Program-made: the position numbers and the translations under genes
Source: Afipia sp.
Lineage (GTDB): Bacteria; Pseudomonadota; Alphaproteobacteria; Rhizobiales; Xanthobacteraceae
Length of the DNA stretch: 64,000 bases
NCBI GenBank assembly: GCA_024707075.1
Contig: JANQAK010000003.1
Span: forward strand, 2,046,001 to 2,110,000
Direction of reading: 5' to 3'
Shown: in pieces, positions 52,278 to 61,794 of the stretch
How the letters are laid out: every line of letters begins with the position of its first letter
How positions within the stretch are numbered: the first letter of the stretch is position 1
Notes under the pieces: generated by a model
What the model was told of the DNA's origin: nothing
Database searches by the model: none
What the model saw: the letters and a program-made list of their open reading frames with translations, nothing else

Positions 52278-54345
52278 GTTGCCACCTCGGAGCCGGCAGG
52301 CTGCACGGTAATTCTCAATTCTCCCAAGGCACCGACTTGCAGCCGGTCGCCCAACGCCACGATCGTGGTGGAACTGTATTCCTCGATGATCGCCGGGCCC
52401 GTCAAAGAAAAACCGACAGGCAGATCTGTTCGGCGATAGAGTGGCGTATCAAGGCGCCTTCGCGCCCTACGGCAATAAACACTCCGCCGCCCGCGCGGAC
52501 TGGCGACAGCGCTACCGATCACAGCAGCCTTCTCCAGAGTCGGCCGGGCCGTCGGAACGCGGCCGGTCACGCGGAGCACGATGAACTGCGGCGCGAGCGA
52601 TGCGTTGATGTGCCCATAGCGCTGCTGGTAGGTCGCCTCAAACGCCGCTCTGATCGTATTGGCTGTCCAATCGCCAGGGAGACGCACGCGAACTGTATGC
52701 GACTGCGACGGGTATCGCATGTCTGCTTCATATTCGAAGGAGATCTGAGAGACGTCAAATTCCTCGGCCATATCGGTGGTCAGTTGTGCGGCAAGGGATT
52801 TGAGGATTTCTTTCGCGTCTTCTACTGATGATTCAGAGAGCGTCTGTAGGAACGTGCGTCCGAGATCACGCCGGGCATCAGCCAACAGCATGCCGAATGA
52901 TGAGAACGCTCCTGGATTCGGCGGCACGATCACCTCAGGAATTCTCAGTGATCGCGCCAGTTCAGAGCCGAACATCGGCCCCCCGCCCCCGAAGACGATG
53001 AGCGTAAACGCGCGGACATCGCGGCCACGCTCGACAGAAATTTCCTTGATTGCTCCGGTCATCGCGATGGACGCGAGATCGAGTATTCCCTGGGCGACAT
53101 GATCCGTTTTGTCCGGCCCGCTCAACCCCAATGGCTCCGCAAGCGCATCGATCGCAGCGACGGCGGCATCGACATCGAGGCTGAGACGTCCGTTCATGAA
53201 CGCGTTCGAGCCGATCCGCCCTAGAGTGACGTTCGCGTCCGTGACGGTCGGTTCGCTTCCTCCACGCGCAAAGGCGATCGGGCCAGGCGTCGAACCGGCG
53301 CTTTGCGGACCGACGCGCAAACGCTGGTTGTCATCGATCCACGCGATCGATCCGCCGCCCGCACCGACTTCGACGATATCCAGCACCGGCGTCCGGATCG
53401 GGATGCCACGCTCGTAGCCGCCAATAAAATAGGTCGACTGCGATTCGAACTCGCCGTTCTCGATGAGGGCGCATTTGGCGGTGGTGCCACCCATATCGAA
53501 AGCGATGGCCTTGTCCAACTTCAACGTACGGGCATATTCGGCCGCAGCAATACAACCACCGACCGGACCGGACTCGACCATCGCGACCGGCAAAGCCGAA
53601 GCCTGGGCCGCCGACATAACGCCGCCGTTGGATCCCATCATGTACAGCCTTCCCGGAAAGGAAAAGGCTCTTGAGCCGTTCTTCGAACTTGCTGATATAG
53701 GCCGTCATATGGGCGCCAACGAAGGCGTTGGCTGTAACTGTCGAGGTGCGCTCGTATTCGGACCATTCCCGTGAAAGCTCCGAACCCGCCGTGACGAAAA
53801 CATCGGGGAGCCTTGCTCTCAGAAAAGCGCAGGCTTCCTCTTCGTGAACCGGGTTGCGATAAGCATTCAGGAACGACACCGCCACGGATTCAATTTCGTT
53901 GGCGCGGAAAAGCTCGACCAGCCCCTCAAGCCCGGACAGATCGAGCGGTTCAATGACCCGGCCATCGCTGTCGATTCTGTTCATCGACCTCGAAACGCAG
54001 GCTGCGTGGAATCAAGGGTGGCGTTCGTCGATATCGCAAATCGAATGGGACAGATCGGTTGCCACGCGCGATCTCCACCACATCGCGAAAGCCTGCGGTG
54101 GTGATTAGCGCGGCCTTTGCTCCGCGCCGTTCGAGCAGCGCGTTGATGACGTGGGTCGTCCCATGTTTCAACAATGCGGCATCGCCAATGCTGGACTCGG
54201 TATCCTCGAGACCGCTGATCACTCCAGCGATCAGGTCGCTGTAATCGGTCAGCGTCTTTCCAAACCGGGTCTCGCCGGTCAGGGTGTCGTGCACTGCTAG
54301 ATCAGTGAAGGTGCCGCCTGTATCCGCGGCAATGAGGTATCTCAC
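52274..54345 (-). pseudogene. hyuA: hydantoinase A/oxoprolinase family protein, two frameshifts as read
   Basis: The ATP-binding partner of HyuB. It starts MRYLIAADTGGTFTDLAVHD, carries HGTTHVINALLERRGAK, and resumes after each break with family sequence. Break 1 is at about 53979, where removing one base gives FEVDERIDSDGRVIEPLD. Break 2 is in the GG at 53648-53649, where removing one G gives SGKLYMMGSNGGVMSA. Restoring both gives a 689-residue protein, the family length, ending with the stop that overlaps hyuB. As read only the three pieces are translatable. Both are +1 insertions, so assembly error is possible; otherwise this enzyme is inactive. Confidence 0.88.
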
Positions 54346-54449
54346 TGTAATGCTCCCTTCGCATGGAGTGACCGCTCGTCAGGCCGACAAAAATCCAGCG
54401 TTCCATCCTGCGGAGCAGCACCCTTAGCGAAAACCAGTGACCGGTCAAG

Positions 54450-54473
54450 ATATTTCCTCTATCAAGGAAATAT
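54450..54473. promoter_or_regulatory. palindromic operator candidate between hyuA and tetR
   Basis: ATATTTCCT-CTATCA-AGGAAATAT is a perfect 9-bp inverted repeat, about 105 bases upstream of hyuA (minus) and 73 bases upstream of the TetR gene. A related copy is at 55333. It is a good candidate operator for that TetR protein. Confidence 0.65.
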
Positions 54474-54545
54474 GTAAGGGTTAGTCAACTGCCGGCAGAC
54501 CGGCAATAGTTCGGAAGATTCGACAACTGTCAGCGCGGAGAGCTA

Positions 54546-55232
54546 ATGGCACGCACAGGGCAAAGCGCCATGGCGAAAAAAACTGCGCCGGATCGCAGGA
54601 AGAAAGGCCGTCCTTCGGGGAACGATGGGCCTATAGGCGCCGACCAGATTATCGACAGGGCGCGCCTTCTGCTGAGGGATCACCACCCGGACACGCTCAC
54701 GCAGGCGAGCGTTGCGCGCGCCGTCGGCGTCGATCCCAAGCTAATCAGATACTACTTCAAGACGCTGGATCACCTGCTCGTCGAGCTTGCACACCGCTTC
54801 ATCCTCGACATCAACGATCGCATGGCTGTCGCCAGCAGCATCCCCGGGACGACGGAAGAAAAGATCGCACGGAGAATACGGACTCTGCTGGATTTCTATG
54901 TGGAAACACCGAATTTCTGGCCGCTTATCATGGACAAAATCTATCTGTCCGAAGACGAGAGAGCACGAGCGGTCCGACGTGATTTCAACAACACGTCCTT
55001 CCAGCGACTGTCAGCGATCATACTGAATGGTGCCGATCAGAAAGACATTCGTCCGGGCATTGACCCACGCCTGCTGTACATTGTTCTGATCGGGCTTTGC
55101 GAGATTTTCGTGACCGGCAAGCCCATCATGGATGTTCTGTTTTCCGAATACGAACGGGAAAATCTGGCCGACCGCTACGGCAGTTTCATTATCGACCTGG
55201 TGATGCGCGGACTGAGCCCCCGCTCCGCATGA
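54546..55232 (+). CDS. TetR-family transcriptional regulator
   Basis: A 228-residue protein with an N-terminal helix-turn-helix (LTQASVARAVGVDPKLIRYY) after a basic tail (DRRKKGRPSG), and a variable helical ligand domain. It is divergent from hyuA and 209 bases before livK. A palindrome occurs in both intergenic regions, so it probably represses both the hydantoinase and the transporter genes, released by their substrate. ATG 54546 is a reasonable start; a second ATG at 54570 is possible. Confidence 0.9.
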   Translation: MARTGQSAMAKKTAPDRRKKGRPSGNDGPIGADQIIDRARLLLRDHHPDTLTQASVARAVGVDPKLIRYYFKTLDHLLVELAHRFILDINDRMAVASSIPGTTEEKIARRIRTLLDFYVETPNFWPLIMDKIYLSEDERARAVRRDFNNTSFQRLSAIILNGADQKDIRPGIDPRLLYIVLIGLCEIFVTGKPIMDVLFSEYERENLADRYGSFIIDLVMRGLSPRSA

Positions 55233-55332
55233 GACGTCGCTGGCCGGGTGGAACCGCGGCAAGGCCCCATTCTCTTTTGGGCTTTGCCGAACAGAAAGCG
55301 GGGATGAAAGACTTCCGGACCTGACTTCGTTT

Positions 55333-55350
55333 ATTCCTCTATAAAGGAAT
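55333..55350. promoter_or_regulatory. second copy of the palindromic operator, upstream of livK
   Basis: ATTCCT-CTATAA-AGGAAT shares TTCCTCTAT-N-AAGGAA with the site at 54450 and differs at one central base. It is about 90 bases before the livK ATG. The shared palindrome in the two promoters that flank the TetR gene is strong evidence for one regulator. Confidence 0.65.
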
Positions 55351-55440
55351 TAGTTGACTCTTCCCCGTTGCTGTTTCAGCATTGCAGCAATGCTCGGCAC
55401 CCCATAGCCGGCTATCAAAAATATCCGGGAGAAACACACA

Positions 55441-56679
55441 ATGCTGAAATCATGCAGTACGGCTGTCCTCGCGATCTGCGCCACGCTGGTTCTGTCCACA
55501 CCGCCCGCCGGGGCCCAGAGCCAGAAAGTGCGGATCGGCATGATTGATCCGTTCTCCGGGCCGTTGGCGGAAGAAGGCCGGAACGGATTGCTTCACCTCA
55601 GCTTCGCGGCTGAGAAGGCGAACGCGAAATACGGCACGAACATCGAGATCGTGCCGCTGGACAATGCGCTCAGCGTGGAAACGTCTCTCCAGCGGCTCCG
55701 GCAAGCCAATGACGAAGGCATCAGCTTCATTACCGCGGGCTTCGGATCCAGCTATGTTCAGGCGCTGATTGCGGAGATCGGCAAGAACAACACGCGCAAC
55801 CCGGACCGCCGGATGGTTCTTCTCAATCACTCCGGAGCCGCCACGGCCTTCACCGAAGAACTTTGCTCATTCTACCATTTCCGCTTCGATGCGAACGTCG
55901 GCATGATGGCCGCAGGCATGGTCACTGCGATGGGGCGAAATCCCAATCTGACCAAAGTCTACATGCAAAACATGGACTATTCCTACGGTCAGTCCTTTGC
56001 CGCGGCGTCTCGCGAATTCCTTTCGAAACGCGCGCCGCAAATCAAGATCGTCGGCGACGAGCTCATTCCGCCATTCGGACGTATCCAGGATTTCACGCCA
56101 TACATTGCGAAGATCAAAGCCGCCGAGGCCAACGTCGTTCTCAGTTCAAGTTTCGGACCGGACCTGAACCGACTCGTGCTCGCCGGCCTCGGCGCTGGAT
56201 TGAATGTCGATTGGTATATGCGCTCGTCATACAACGGTTCTTCCCTCCCGGTCTTCGGAAAGGCTGGCGCCGGCAAGATCTACGCGGTGTTCGAAAACAA
56301 CATCAACGACGAGGCTCCCGAGTTTCTCGCCGCGTGGGCCAGGGAATATCAAACGCGGAACGACGGACGAAGCTGGGTCTGGGATCGCATGCGCATGATG
56401 ATCGACATGCTGGCGCAAGCAATCGTAAAAACCAAAAGTGCCGATCCCGTCGCCGTGGCCAAGGCGCTGGAGCAGGCAACGGTCCAGGGACAATACGGTG
56501 AGGTCAACATACGTCCGGATGACCACCAGATTCAGATGGCGATGGCGGTCGGCCGCACCACGACGGCATTCAAGCTGGAGCAGGACAAGAGCGGCGTCGG
56601 CTTCGAGACGACTGCGCGGCTCAACCGCGAAGAGGTTTCCTTGCCTACGGCCTGCAAGATGCAGGACCGCCCGAAGTAA
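55441..56679 (+). CDS. livK: ABC transporter substrate-binding protein, LivK-type
   Basis: A 412-residue periplasmic receptor. Signal peptide ends near PPAGAQSQKV. The mature start KVRIGMIDPFSGPLAEEGRN is characteristic of this branch. The divergent sequence (VGMMAAGMVTAMGRNPNLTK) suggests a ligand other than leucine. First gene of the complete livKHMGF set; it is not a close paralogue of the receptors at 26489 and 42840. Confidence 0.92.
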   Translation: MLKSCSTAVLAICATLVLSTPPAGAQSQKVRIGMIDPFSGPLAEEGRNGLLHLSFAAEKANAKYGTNIEIVPLDNALSVETSLQRLRQANDEGISFITAGFGSSYVQALIAEIGKNNTRNPDRRMVLLNHSGAATAFTEELCSFYHFRFDANVGMMAAGMVTAMGRNPNLTKVYMQNMDYSYGQSFAAASREFLSKRAPQIKIVGDELIPPFGRIQDFTPYIAKIKAAEANVVLSSSFGPDLNRLVLAGLGAGLNVDWYMRSSYNGSSLPVFGKAGAGKIYAVFENNINDEAPEFLAAWAREYQTRNDGRSWVWDRMRMMIDMLAQAIVKTKSADPVAVAKALEQATVQGQYGEVNIRPDDHQIQMAMAVGRTTTAFKLEQDKSGVGFETTARLNREEVSLPTACKMQDRPK

Positions 56680-56714
56680 GAATCAGCGCGTCAGTCCGGA
56701 AAGGCAGGATAGCG

Positions 56715-57662
56715 ATGGAAATCGTCCTGTTCTCGTTCTTCAATGGTGTCCTCTACGGACTCCTGCTCTTCATGCTTGCCAGCGGACTGACGCTCGTCTT
56801 CTCAATGATGGGTGTGCTGAATTTTGCTCATGCCAGCTTTTACATGCTCGGCGCCTATATCGGATATGAGGTCGGCCGCGCGACCAATTTCTATGTCGCG
56901 CTCTGCGTTGTGCCGGTCATGGTGGGCGCCCTCGGGATGGTGGTGGAACGCTATGGCCTGCGGCGCGCCCATGCCTACGGCCATGTTGGCGAACTGATGT
57001 TTACATTCGGCCTTGCTTACGTTGTGCAGGAAATCGTGGTGACGATCTGGGGGCGCGCTCCGCTTCCGACGCAAATTCCGGCGTCGCTCGATTTTGCGAT
57101 TTTCCGCCTCCATGGCCTTGATTACAACGCCTATCGGGTTCTCATGCTCGTTCTTTCCATCGCGATCTTTGCGTCTCTTTTTGCGCTTGTCGCACGAACA
57201 CGTCTCGGCCTGATCCTTCGCGCGGCTACCACCCACCCCGCGACCCTTGCCGGTCTCGGACATAACGTCACCCTGATTTTTGCGCTGGTGTTCGGTCTTG
57301 GAACCGCTTTGGCAGCGCTTGCTGGCGTTCTGGCCGGGAACGTCCTCGGTACCGAACCCGCCATGGCCATCCATCTTGGCTCCATCATCTTTGTCGTGAT
57401 CGTCGTCGGTGGCCTTGGCTCCCTCACCGGCACCCTGATCGCGTCTCTTGCGATCGGCATCCTGCAAACATTGGCCTCGTCTTTCGATGTGTCCCTCTCG
57501 ACCCTCCTTCAGCCGTTAGGCATGCAGCCGCACTGGCCGCAGATGGCGGTTGAATTGACCACCACAACGCTGTCGCGCCTCGCACCGCTCGTCCCATTCT
57601 TGCTGATGATCATCCTGCTGATCGTCCGGCCCGGCGGCCTGATGGGCCGCCCGATGAACTAA
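56715..57662 (+). CDS. livH: ABC transporter permease, LivH-type
   Basis: A 315-residue permease with eight hydrophobic segments. The N-terminus reads FFNGVLYGLLLFMLASGLTL and MMGVLNFAHASFYMLGAYIG. The coupling region is VVIVVGGLGSLTGTLIASLA. Starts 35 bases after livK; livM follows 11 bases after its stop. Confidence 0.93.
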   Translation: MEIVLFSFFNGVLYGLLLFMLASGLTLVFSMMGVLNFAHASFYMLGAYIGYEVGRATNFYVALCVVPVMVGALGMVVERYGLRRAHAYGHVGELMFTFGLAYVVQEIVVTIWGRAPLPTQIPASLDFAIFRLHGLDYNAYRVLMLVLSIAIFASLFALVARTRLGLILRAATTHPATLAGLGHNVTLIFALVFGLGTALAALAGVLAGNVLGTEPAMAIHLGSIIFVVIVVGGLGSLTGTLIASLAIGILQTLASSFDVSLSTLLQPLGMQPHWPQMAVELTTTTLSRLAPLVPFLLMIILLIVRPGGLMGRPMN

Positions 57663-57673
57663 AGGCAGCTTCG

Positions 57674-58912
57674 ATGACCAGGACGGGTTGGATCGTAACG
57701 GCGATAATCCTGCTTGCGCTCCCTCTATTGTTTAAATCCTCTTCAGCTCTCACCATTCTATGCCAGATCGGCGTGATGATGATTTTCGCATCCGCCTATA
57801 ATCTGCTGCTCGGACGGCTGGGCCTGCTGTCATTCGGACATGCCGTTTTCTTCGGAATAGCCGGATTTGGCACCGCCCACCTGATCTCCTCGTTGCAGGG
57901 AGGAATGTCGGCACCGGTCCTCATGGTCCTGCCCATATTCGGCGCTCTGGTCGGCCTGATCGCCGGCGCCTTGGTCGGATTCATATCGACAAGAAGTGGC
58001 GGTATCGCCTTTGCGATGATTTCCCTCGGCATTGCCGAACTGGTCTCATCCTCAGCGCTCATTTTCGTGAGCTTCTTTCAGGGTGAAGCCGGCGTCAGCT
58101 TCGATCGCACCATGTCGCCCCACCCCTTCGGCATCACCTTCGGACCCATCCTGCAAGTCTACTATCTGGTCGCAGGGTGGTGCTTTGTGTCCCTGTTTCT
58201 CATCTATCACTTCTCCAGGACACCGCTTGGCATCATGTGCCTTGCCGTACGCGACAACGCGGAACGTGTCGCGTTTCTGGGCTACCGGCCCGCCCGCGTC
58301 AGACTTTTTGACCTTCGCCATCGCTGCATCGCTCGCGGAGTCGCCGGAACGCTTCACGCCATTACATTCGAGCACATAGGCTTTGAGTCCCTCGGACTTG
58401 CGCAATCAGGACTCGTCCTGTTCATGACTTATATCGGTGGCAGCGGCATCCTGCTCGGTCCCGCGCTCGGAGCCCTCATCGTAACGTTGCTGCAAACGCT
58501 CGTCAGCCGCTTCACCTCGGCCTGGGCCTTCTACCTGGGAATTACTTTTGTCCTCATCGTGCTGTTCGCACCCGGCGGGCTGGCCGGTTTGATCGCCAGT
58601 CACTGGCGGATCTGGAGGGCTGACCGCCGTGCGCTAATGCGCCTCATCCCATCATACGCGGTTGGAGCTGTAACAAGCCTGGTAGGACTGGCCGGCGTGG
58701 TCGTTACGACCGAGATGGCAAGCTTTGCAACGAATGCCGCGCGCTCCAGTTCGACCACCGTCATTTTCGGACTCTCCCTTGATATTGCCTCCGCCATGCC
58801 CTGGCTCGTGGCAACGGCCCTCATGATCGCAGGCTTCGTTCTATGCCGGCACGCCTATCCCTCCATCGCATCGGCTTATCGAGCGGCGAACCAGCAGGGA
58901 GTCTCGCGATGA
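57674..58912 (+). CDS. livM: ABC transporter permease, LivM-type, with an internal frame-shifted stretch
   Basis: A 412-residue permease. ASAYNLLLGRLGLLSFGHAV is the LivM signature. Between about 58305 and 58338 the frame is shifted: as read it encodes FDLRHRCIARG, while the alternative frame gives the family sequence LTFAIAASLAG. One extra T in T5 (58305-58309) and one missing G at 58337-58338 would explain it. The rest of the protein, including GGSGILLGPALGALIVTLLQ, is normal, but the C-terminus is about 90 residues longer than usual. The stop overlaps livG by 4 bases. Confidence 0.88.
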   Translation: MTRTGWIVTAIILLALPLLFKSSSALTILCQIGVMMIFASAYNLLLGRLGLLSFGHAVFFGIAGFGTAHLISSLQGGMSAPVLMVLPIFGALVGLIAGALVGFISTRSGGIAFAMISLGIAELVSSSALIFVSFFQGEAGVSFDRTMSPHPFGITFGPILQVYYLVAGWCFVSLFLIYHFSRTPLGIMCLAVRDNAERVAFLGYRPARVRLFDLRHRCIARGVAGTLHAITFEHIGFESLGLAQSGLVLFMTYIGGSGILLGPALGALIVTLLQTLVSRFTSAWAFYLGITFVLIVLFAPGGLAGLIASHWRIWRADRRALMRLIPSYAVGAVTSLVGLAGVVVTTEMASFATNAARSSSTTVIFGLSLDIASAMPWLVATALMIAGFVLCRHAYPSIASAYRAANQQGVSR

Positions 58913-59661
58913 AGGCCGGAACGCTGGAGCTGAACGACGTCCACAAAAGCTTCGGGAACGTCGATATCATCAGAGGAGTATCGCTGACCGTTGAGGCGCG
59001 TGAACGTCATGCCGTTATCGGACCAAACGGCGCTGGAAAATCCACGCTGTTCAACCTGATCAGCGGCAGGCTCAGTGTCACGAAAGGGACAATTCATTAC
59101 GAAGGGCATGCGGTACAGAATCGCCCGCCGTGGGAGATCCGGGAGTTCGGCCTCAGCAGGAGCTTTCAGATCAACAGCGTGTTCAACTCGCTCAGTGTTG
59201 CCGAAAATCTGACCTGCGCGCTGCTTCCGTCGACGAGCCACGGATATGGCGTTTTTCGCTGGGTGCAGCGTGACGTTTCCATCTCTCGCGAGGTGGAACG
59301 CATCCTCCGTGAACTTGGGATGGAAGAGCTGGCCAACGTGCCCGCAGGACTACTCCCTTATGCAGGTCAGCGCTTTCTTGAGATCGGAATGACGATCGCC
59401 GGCAACCCTGGCACCATCATTCTCGACGAACCTACAGCCGGCATGAGTCGTACCGAGACAGCTAAGGCCATTGATCTGATCAAAAGGATCTCGCAGGATC
59501 GAACATTGATTGTGATCGAACACGACATGGACGTCGTCTTCGGCTTGGCAGATCGCATAACGGTTCTGGTTTACGGTGAGATCATCTGCACCGGCACACC
59601 CGCCGAAGTCCGTGCCAGCAAAGCGGTTCAGGAAGCATATCTGGGACGCGCGCACTCATGA
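58909..59661 (+). CDS. livG: ABC transporter ATP-binding protein, LivG-type
   Basis: A 250-residue ATPase. Walker A GPNGAGKSTLF, Walker B TIILDEPTAGMSR and switch His in LIVIEHDMDVVFGLAD. The signature segment is PYAGQRFLEIGMTIAGN, which lacks the usual LSGGQ and has AGQ, as in some LivG proteins. ATG 58909 overlaps the livM stop (ATGA). Its own stop overlaps livF. Confidence 0.92.
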   Translation: MKAGTLELNDVHKSFGNVDIIRGVSLTVEARERHAVIGPNGAGKSTLFNLISGRLSVTKGTIHYEGHAVQNRPPWEIREFGLSRSFQINSVFNSLSVAENLTCALLPSTSHGYGVFRWVQRDVSISREVERILRELGMEELANVPAGLLPYAGQRFLEIGMTIAGNPGTIILDEPTAGMSRTETAKAIDLIKRISQDRTLIVIEHDMDVVFGLADRITVLVYGEIICTGTPAEVRASKAVQEAYLGRAHS

Positions 59662-60356
59662 ATCTCACCGTCAGCGGCCTGCACGCGTACTATGGCAAAA
59701 GTCACATCCTGCACGGGATCGACATGGCCGTGCAGACCGGCGAAATCGTCGCGCTGGTCGGGCGCAATGGCGTCGGGCGTTCCACGCTCATGAAGACCAT
59801 CATGGGATATGTCACGGGCGAAGGATCGATCAAACTATCGGGTCAGGAAATTCTTGGTCTTCCCACCCATACCATCGCACGAATGGGGATCGGATATGTT
59901 CCCGAGACTCGCGACATCTTTCCGTCCCTCACCGTCCGCGAAAACCTGATTCTCGGACAGAAACGCGGCGCGATAGGTGTAAAATGGACGATCGATTCCA
60001 TTCTCGAGAGGTTCGCCAATCTCAAGACCCGGATCGACACCGAGGCTGGGCGTTTGTCCGGCGGTGAGCAGCAGATGCTCTCGATCAGCCGCGCGTTGAT
60101 GGGAAATCCCTCGATCATCATTATCGACGAACCAACGGAAGGACTAGCTCCGAAACTGGTGGATCAAGTCGCTACCCTTCTGCTGGATATTCGCGACAGC
60201 GGCACTTCCGTGATGCTCGTCGAACAGAAACTGGACATCGCCCTTGAAGTCGCCAGCAGAGTCTATGTCATGGGCCACGGGCGCGTGGTCTTCGAAGGCG
60301 GCCCGAGCGATTTACAGGGGGCAGACGACGTTATTCAGGAATGGCTGCGTGTCTGA
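59658..60356 (+). CDS. livF: ABC transporter ATP-binding protein, LivF-type, with altered Walker A
   Basis: A 232-residue ATPase. Signature RLSGGEQQMLSISRALMGN and Walker B IIIIDEPTEGLAPK are normal. Walker A, however, reads GRNGVGRST (residues 35-43): the invariant Lys is Arg (codon CGT at 59778-59780) and the preceding Ala is Val. Such a change normally abolishes ATP hydrolysis. The protein may rely on LivG for activity, or the transporter may be crippled. ATGA overlap with livG. Last gene of livKHMGF. Confidence 0.92.
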   Translation: MNLTVSGLHAYYGKSHILHGIDMAVQTGEIVALVGRNGVGRSTLMKTIMGYVTGEGSIKLSGQEILGLPTHTIARMGIGYVPETRDIFPSLTVRENLILGQKRGAIGVKWTIDSILERFANLKTRIDTEAGRLSGGEQQMLSISRALMGNPSIIIIDEPTEGLAPKLVDQVATLLLDIRDSGTSVMLVEQKLDIALEVASRVYVMGHGRVVFEGGPSDLQGADDVIQEWLRV

Positions 60357-60812
60357 CTGCCCGTCTATCGCTGTCGGGTTCTTATATTTCTAATTTAGCC
60401 ATTTGCTCGGCTTCTCGATGACGTCCGCTTTGCGCCAGACGCAAACACTCAGTCTAAAATGACGCACTTTCTGTCCGCGTCTAATTGCGGTGTCCGGAAA
60501 TCATACTTCAGGGAGGATCACTTGAAAGGGAGCAGATCAACAACAATGAGCAACCATATTAGTGGCGTATAATCGGACGAAAGGGGACGCCAGTCTGAGG
60601 GGCAGAGCTGCGGGAAGGGGTATGTCATGAGTACGCTTGGCGACGCTCTCGCGCGGATGATGCGTGTTGCATTCATGCGTCTCTAACCAAGTACCAGCGT
60701 TCGTTTCTTAAAGACTCTGCGGCATGTCGGGAGACATGATGCAGAGCCATGAGCCGAAGATGCGACAACGAGATCGTGGGGGCGCCGAAGTCCGGCGGAC
60801 CGCCAATTCCGT
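60357..60812. other. gene-free stretch with hairpin; possible 19-codon ORF
   Basis: About 450 bases separate the end of livF from the SGNH-type gene on the opposite strand. A 20-codon ORF (60627-60686, starting MSTLGDALARMM) has GGGAAGGGG upstream but no recognised family. A hairpin lies at 60715-60746. No other gene or tRNA is seen. Confidence 0.4.
60715..60746. terminator. two-step hairpin after livF
   Basis: CTCTGC-gg-CATGTC, a GGGA loop, GACATG-at-GCAGAG gives two 6-bp stems separated by a 2x2 internal loop. It is about 360 bases past livF and 70 bases past the 3' end of the minus-strand gene. It may be a bidirectional terminator, but lacks a T-run. Confidence 0.35.
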
Positions 60813-61757
60813 TCAGTTCGGCGGCGCCATCAGGATCGCCTTCAGATGGCGATCGAAGAATTCCGTAACTCCGGTTCTGTTCAAGTGGTCGGTGTCGAAA
60901 TAGAAGCGGGGCTCATCCAGCTCTGCCGATAAGTCACGGAAGCCGGCACGATCATTCGCTGTCGCCGCCGTAATTGCGCCGTCGAACGCGGCCTCATTCA
61001 GCAGGGCCGCCCGAAATTGAGCCGGTGTCGGCATCTTGATGACGACGACCCGAATATTGTGTTGCTCCGCGAGCTTAAGCATTTGATCGAATTCTGTCAG
61101 ATAGCGCGGAAGTTCCGCAGATCGCCCAGGATCCGGAAATAAGTACTTGATCCGACTCTTGATCGCCGCTGACGACGGACGGTAAGCGCGATCGAATTGC
61201 AATTCCCCTTCCCAAACATCCTTCTGAAAACGGTCCCGATTATTGATCTTCGAAAATCCGGTCACATAGTCTGCAACCGCGCGCGGATCGACGTCTTCTT
61301 GCCTGCTATATTGCAACAGCGACCATGCGGTGTATGGCGCCAGTGGCGTGGTCCTGAGCATCTTGGCGTCGCCAAAGCGGTCCTCATTCCATGTCCGAGA
61401 ATAAAACGCGAAGGAGTCGGCGACATAGAGCAGGTTCCTGGTCCGGTGATTGCGCAAAAACCCCTCCAGCGCAAAGCGGTTGTAGAGCGGACCGGTGCCG
61501 GGGGATGCAAGATTGATGATCCTGAGGCCGGTTTCACCCTGCATCCGATCGTTGAAATCGGCAAAATCGAGCGGCATCGCGTGGGATGCTCCGAGGATCA
61601 CCCAGTCAAATGCCTTCTCCTTCGTAGTCGCTATCTTGAAAAATGGATTGCTGTGACCGTTTCGGTACATCAATCGCTCGGCAGCGAGATAAAAGCCGGC
61701 ATAGATCAGCAGACCTATTCCGAGGAATATGATCGTCGCCCTCGTCTGACGCATCAT
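60813..61757 (-). CDS. membrane-anchored SGNH-hydrolase-like protein, partner of MBOAT
   Basis: A 314-residue protein with an N-terminal anchor (IIFLGIGLLIYAGFYLAA). SGNH-like features are GASHAMPLDF (block I, GxSH) and a C-terminal FDTDHLNRTGVTEF (DxxH dyad). AlgX/DltD-type SGNH proteins accept acyl groups passed by MBOAT proteins; this gene lies 37 bases after the MBOAT gene on the same strand, so the two probably modify a cell-surface polymer together. I prefer ATG 61757; the frame is open upstream but overlaps the MBOAT 3' end. Confidence 0.8.
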   Translation of the reverse strand: MMRQTRATIIFLGIGLLIYAGFYLAAERLMYRNGHSNPFFKIATTKEKAFDWVILGASHAMPLDFADFNDRMQGETGLRIINLASPGTGPLYNRFALEGFLRNHRTRNLLYVADSFAFYSRTWNEDRFGDAKMLRTTPLAPYTAWSLLQYSRQEDVDPRAVADYVTGFSKINNRDRFQKDVWEGELQFDRAYRPSSAAIKSRIKYLFPDPGRSAELPRYLTEFDQMLKLAEQHNIRVVVIKMPTPAQFRAALLNEAAFDGAITAATANDRAGFRDLSAELDEPRFYFDTDHLNRTGVTEFFDRHLKAILMAPPN

Positions 61758-61794
61758 GATCTCACGCTCATAGCCGATCCTCGATGCTCGCCTG

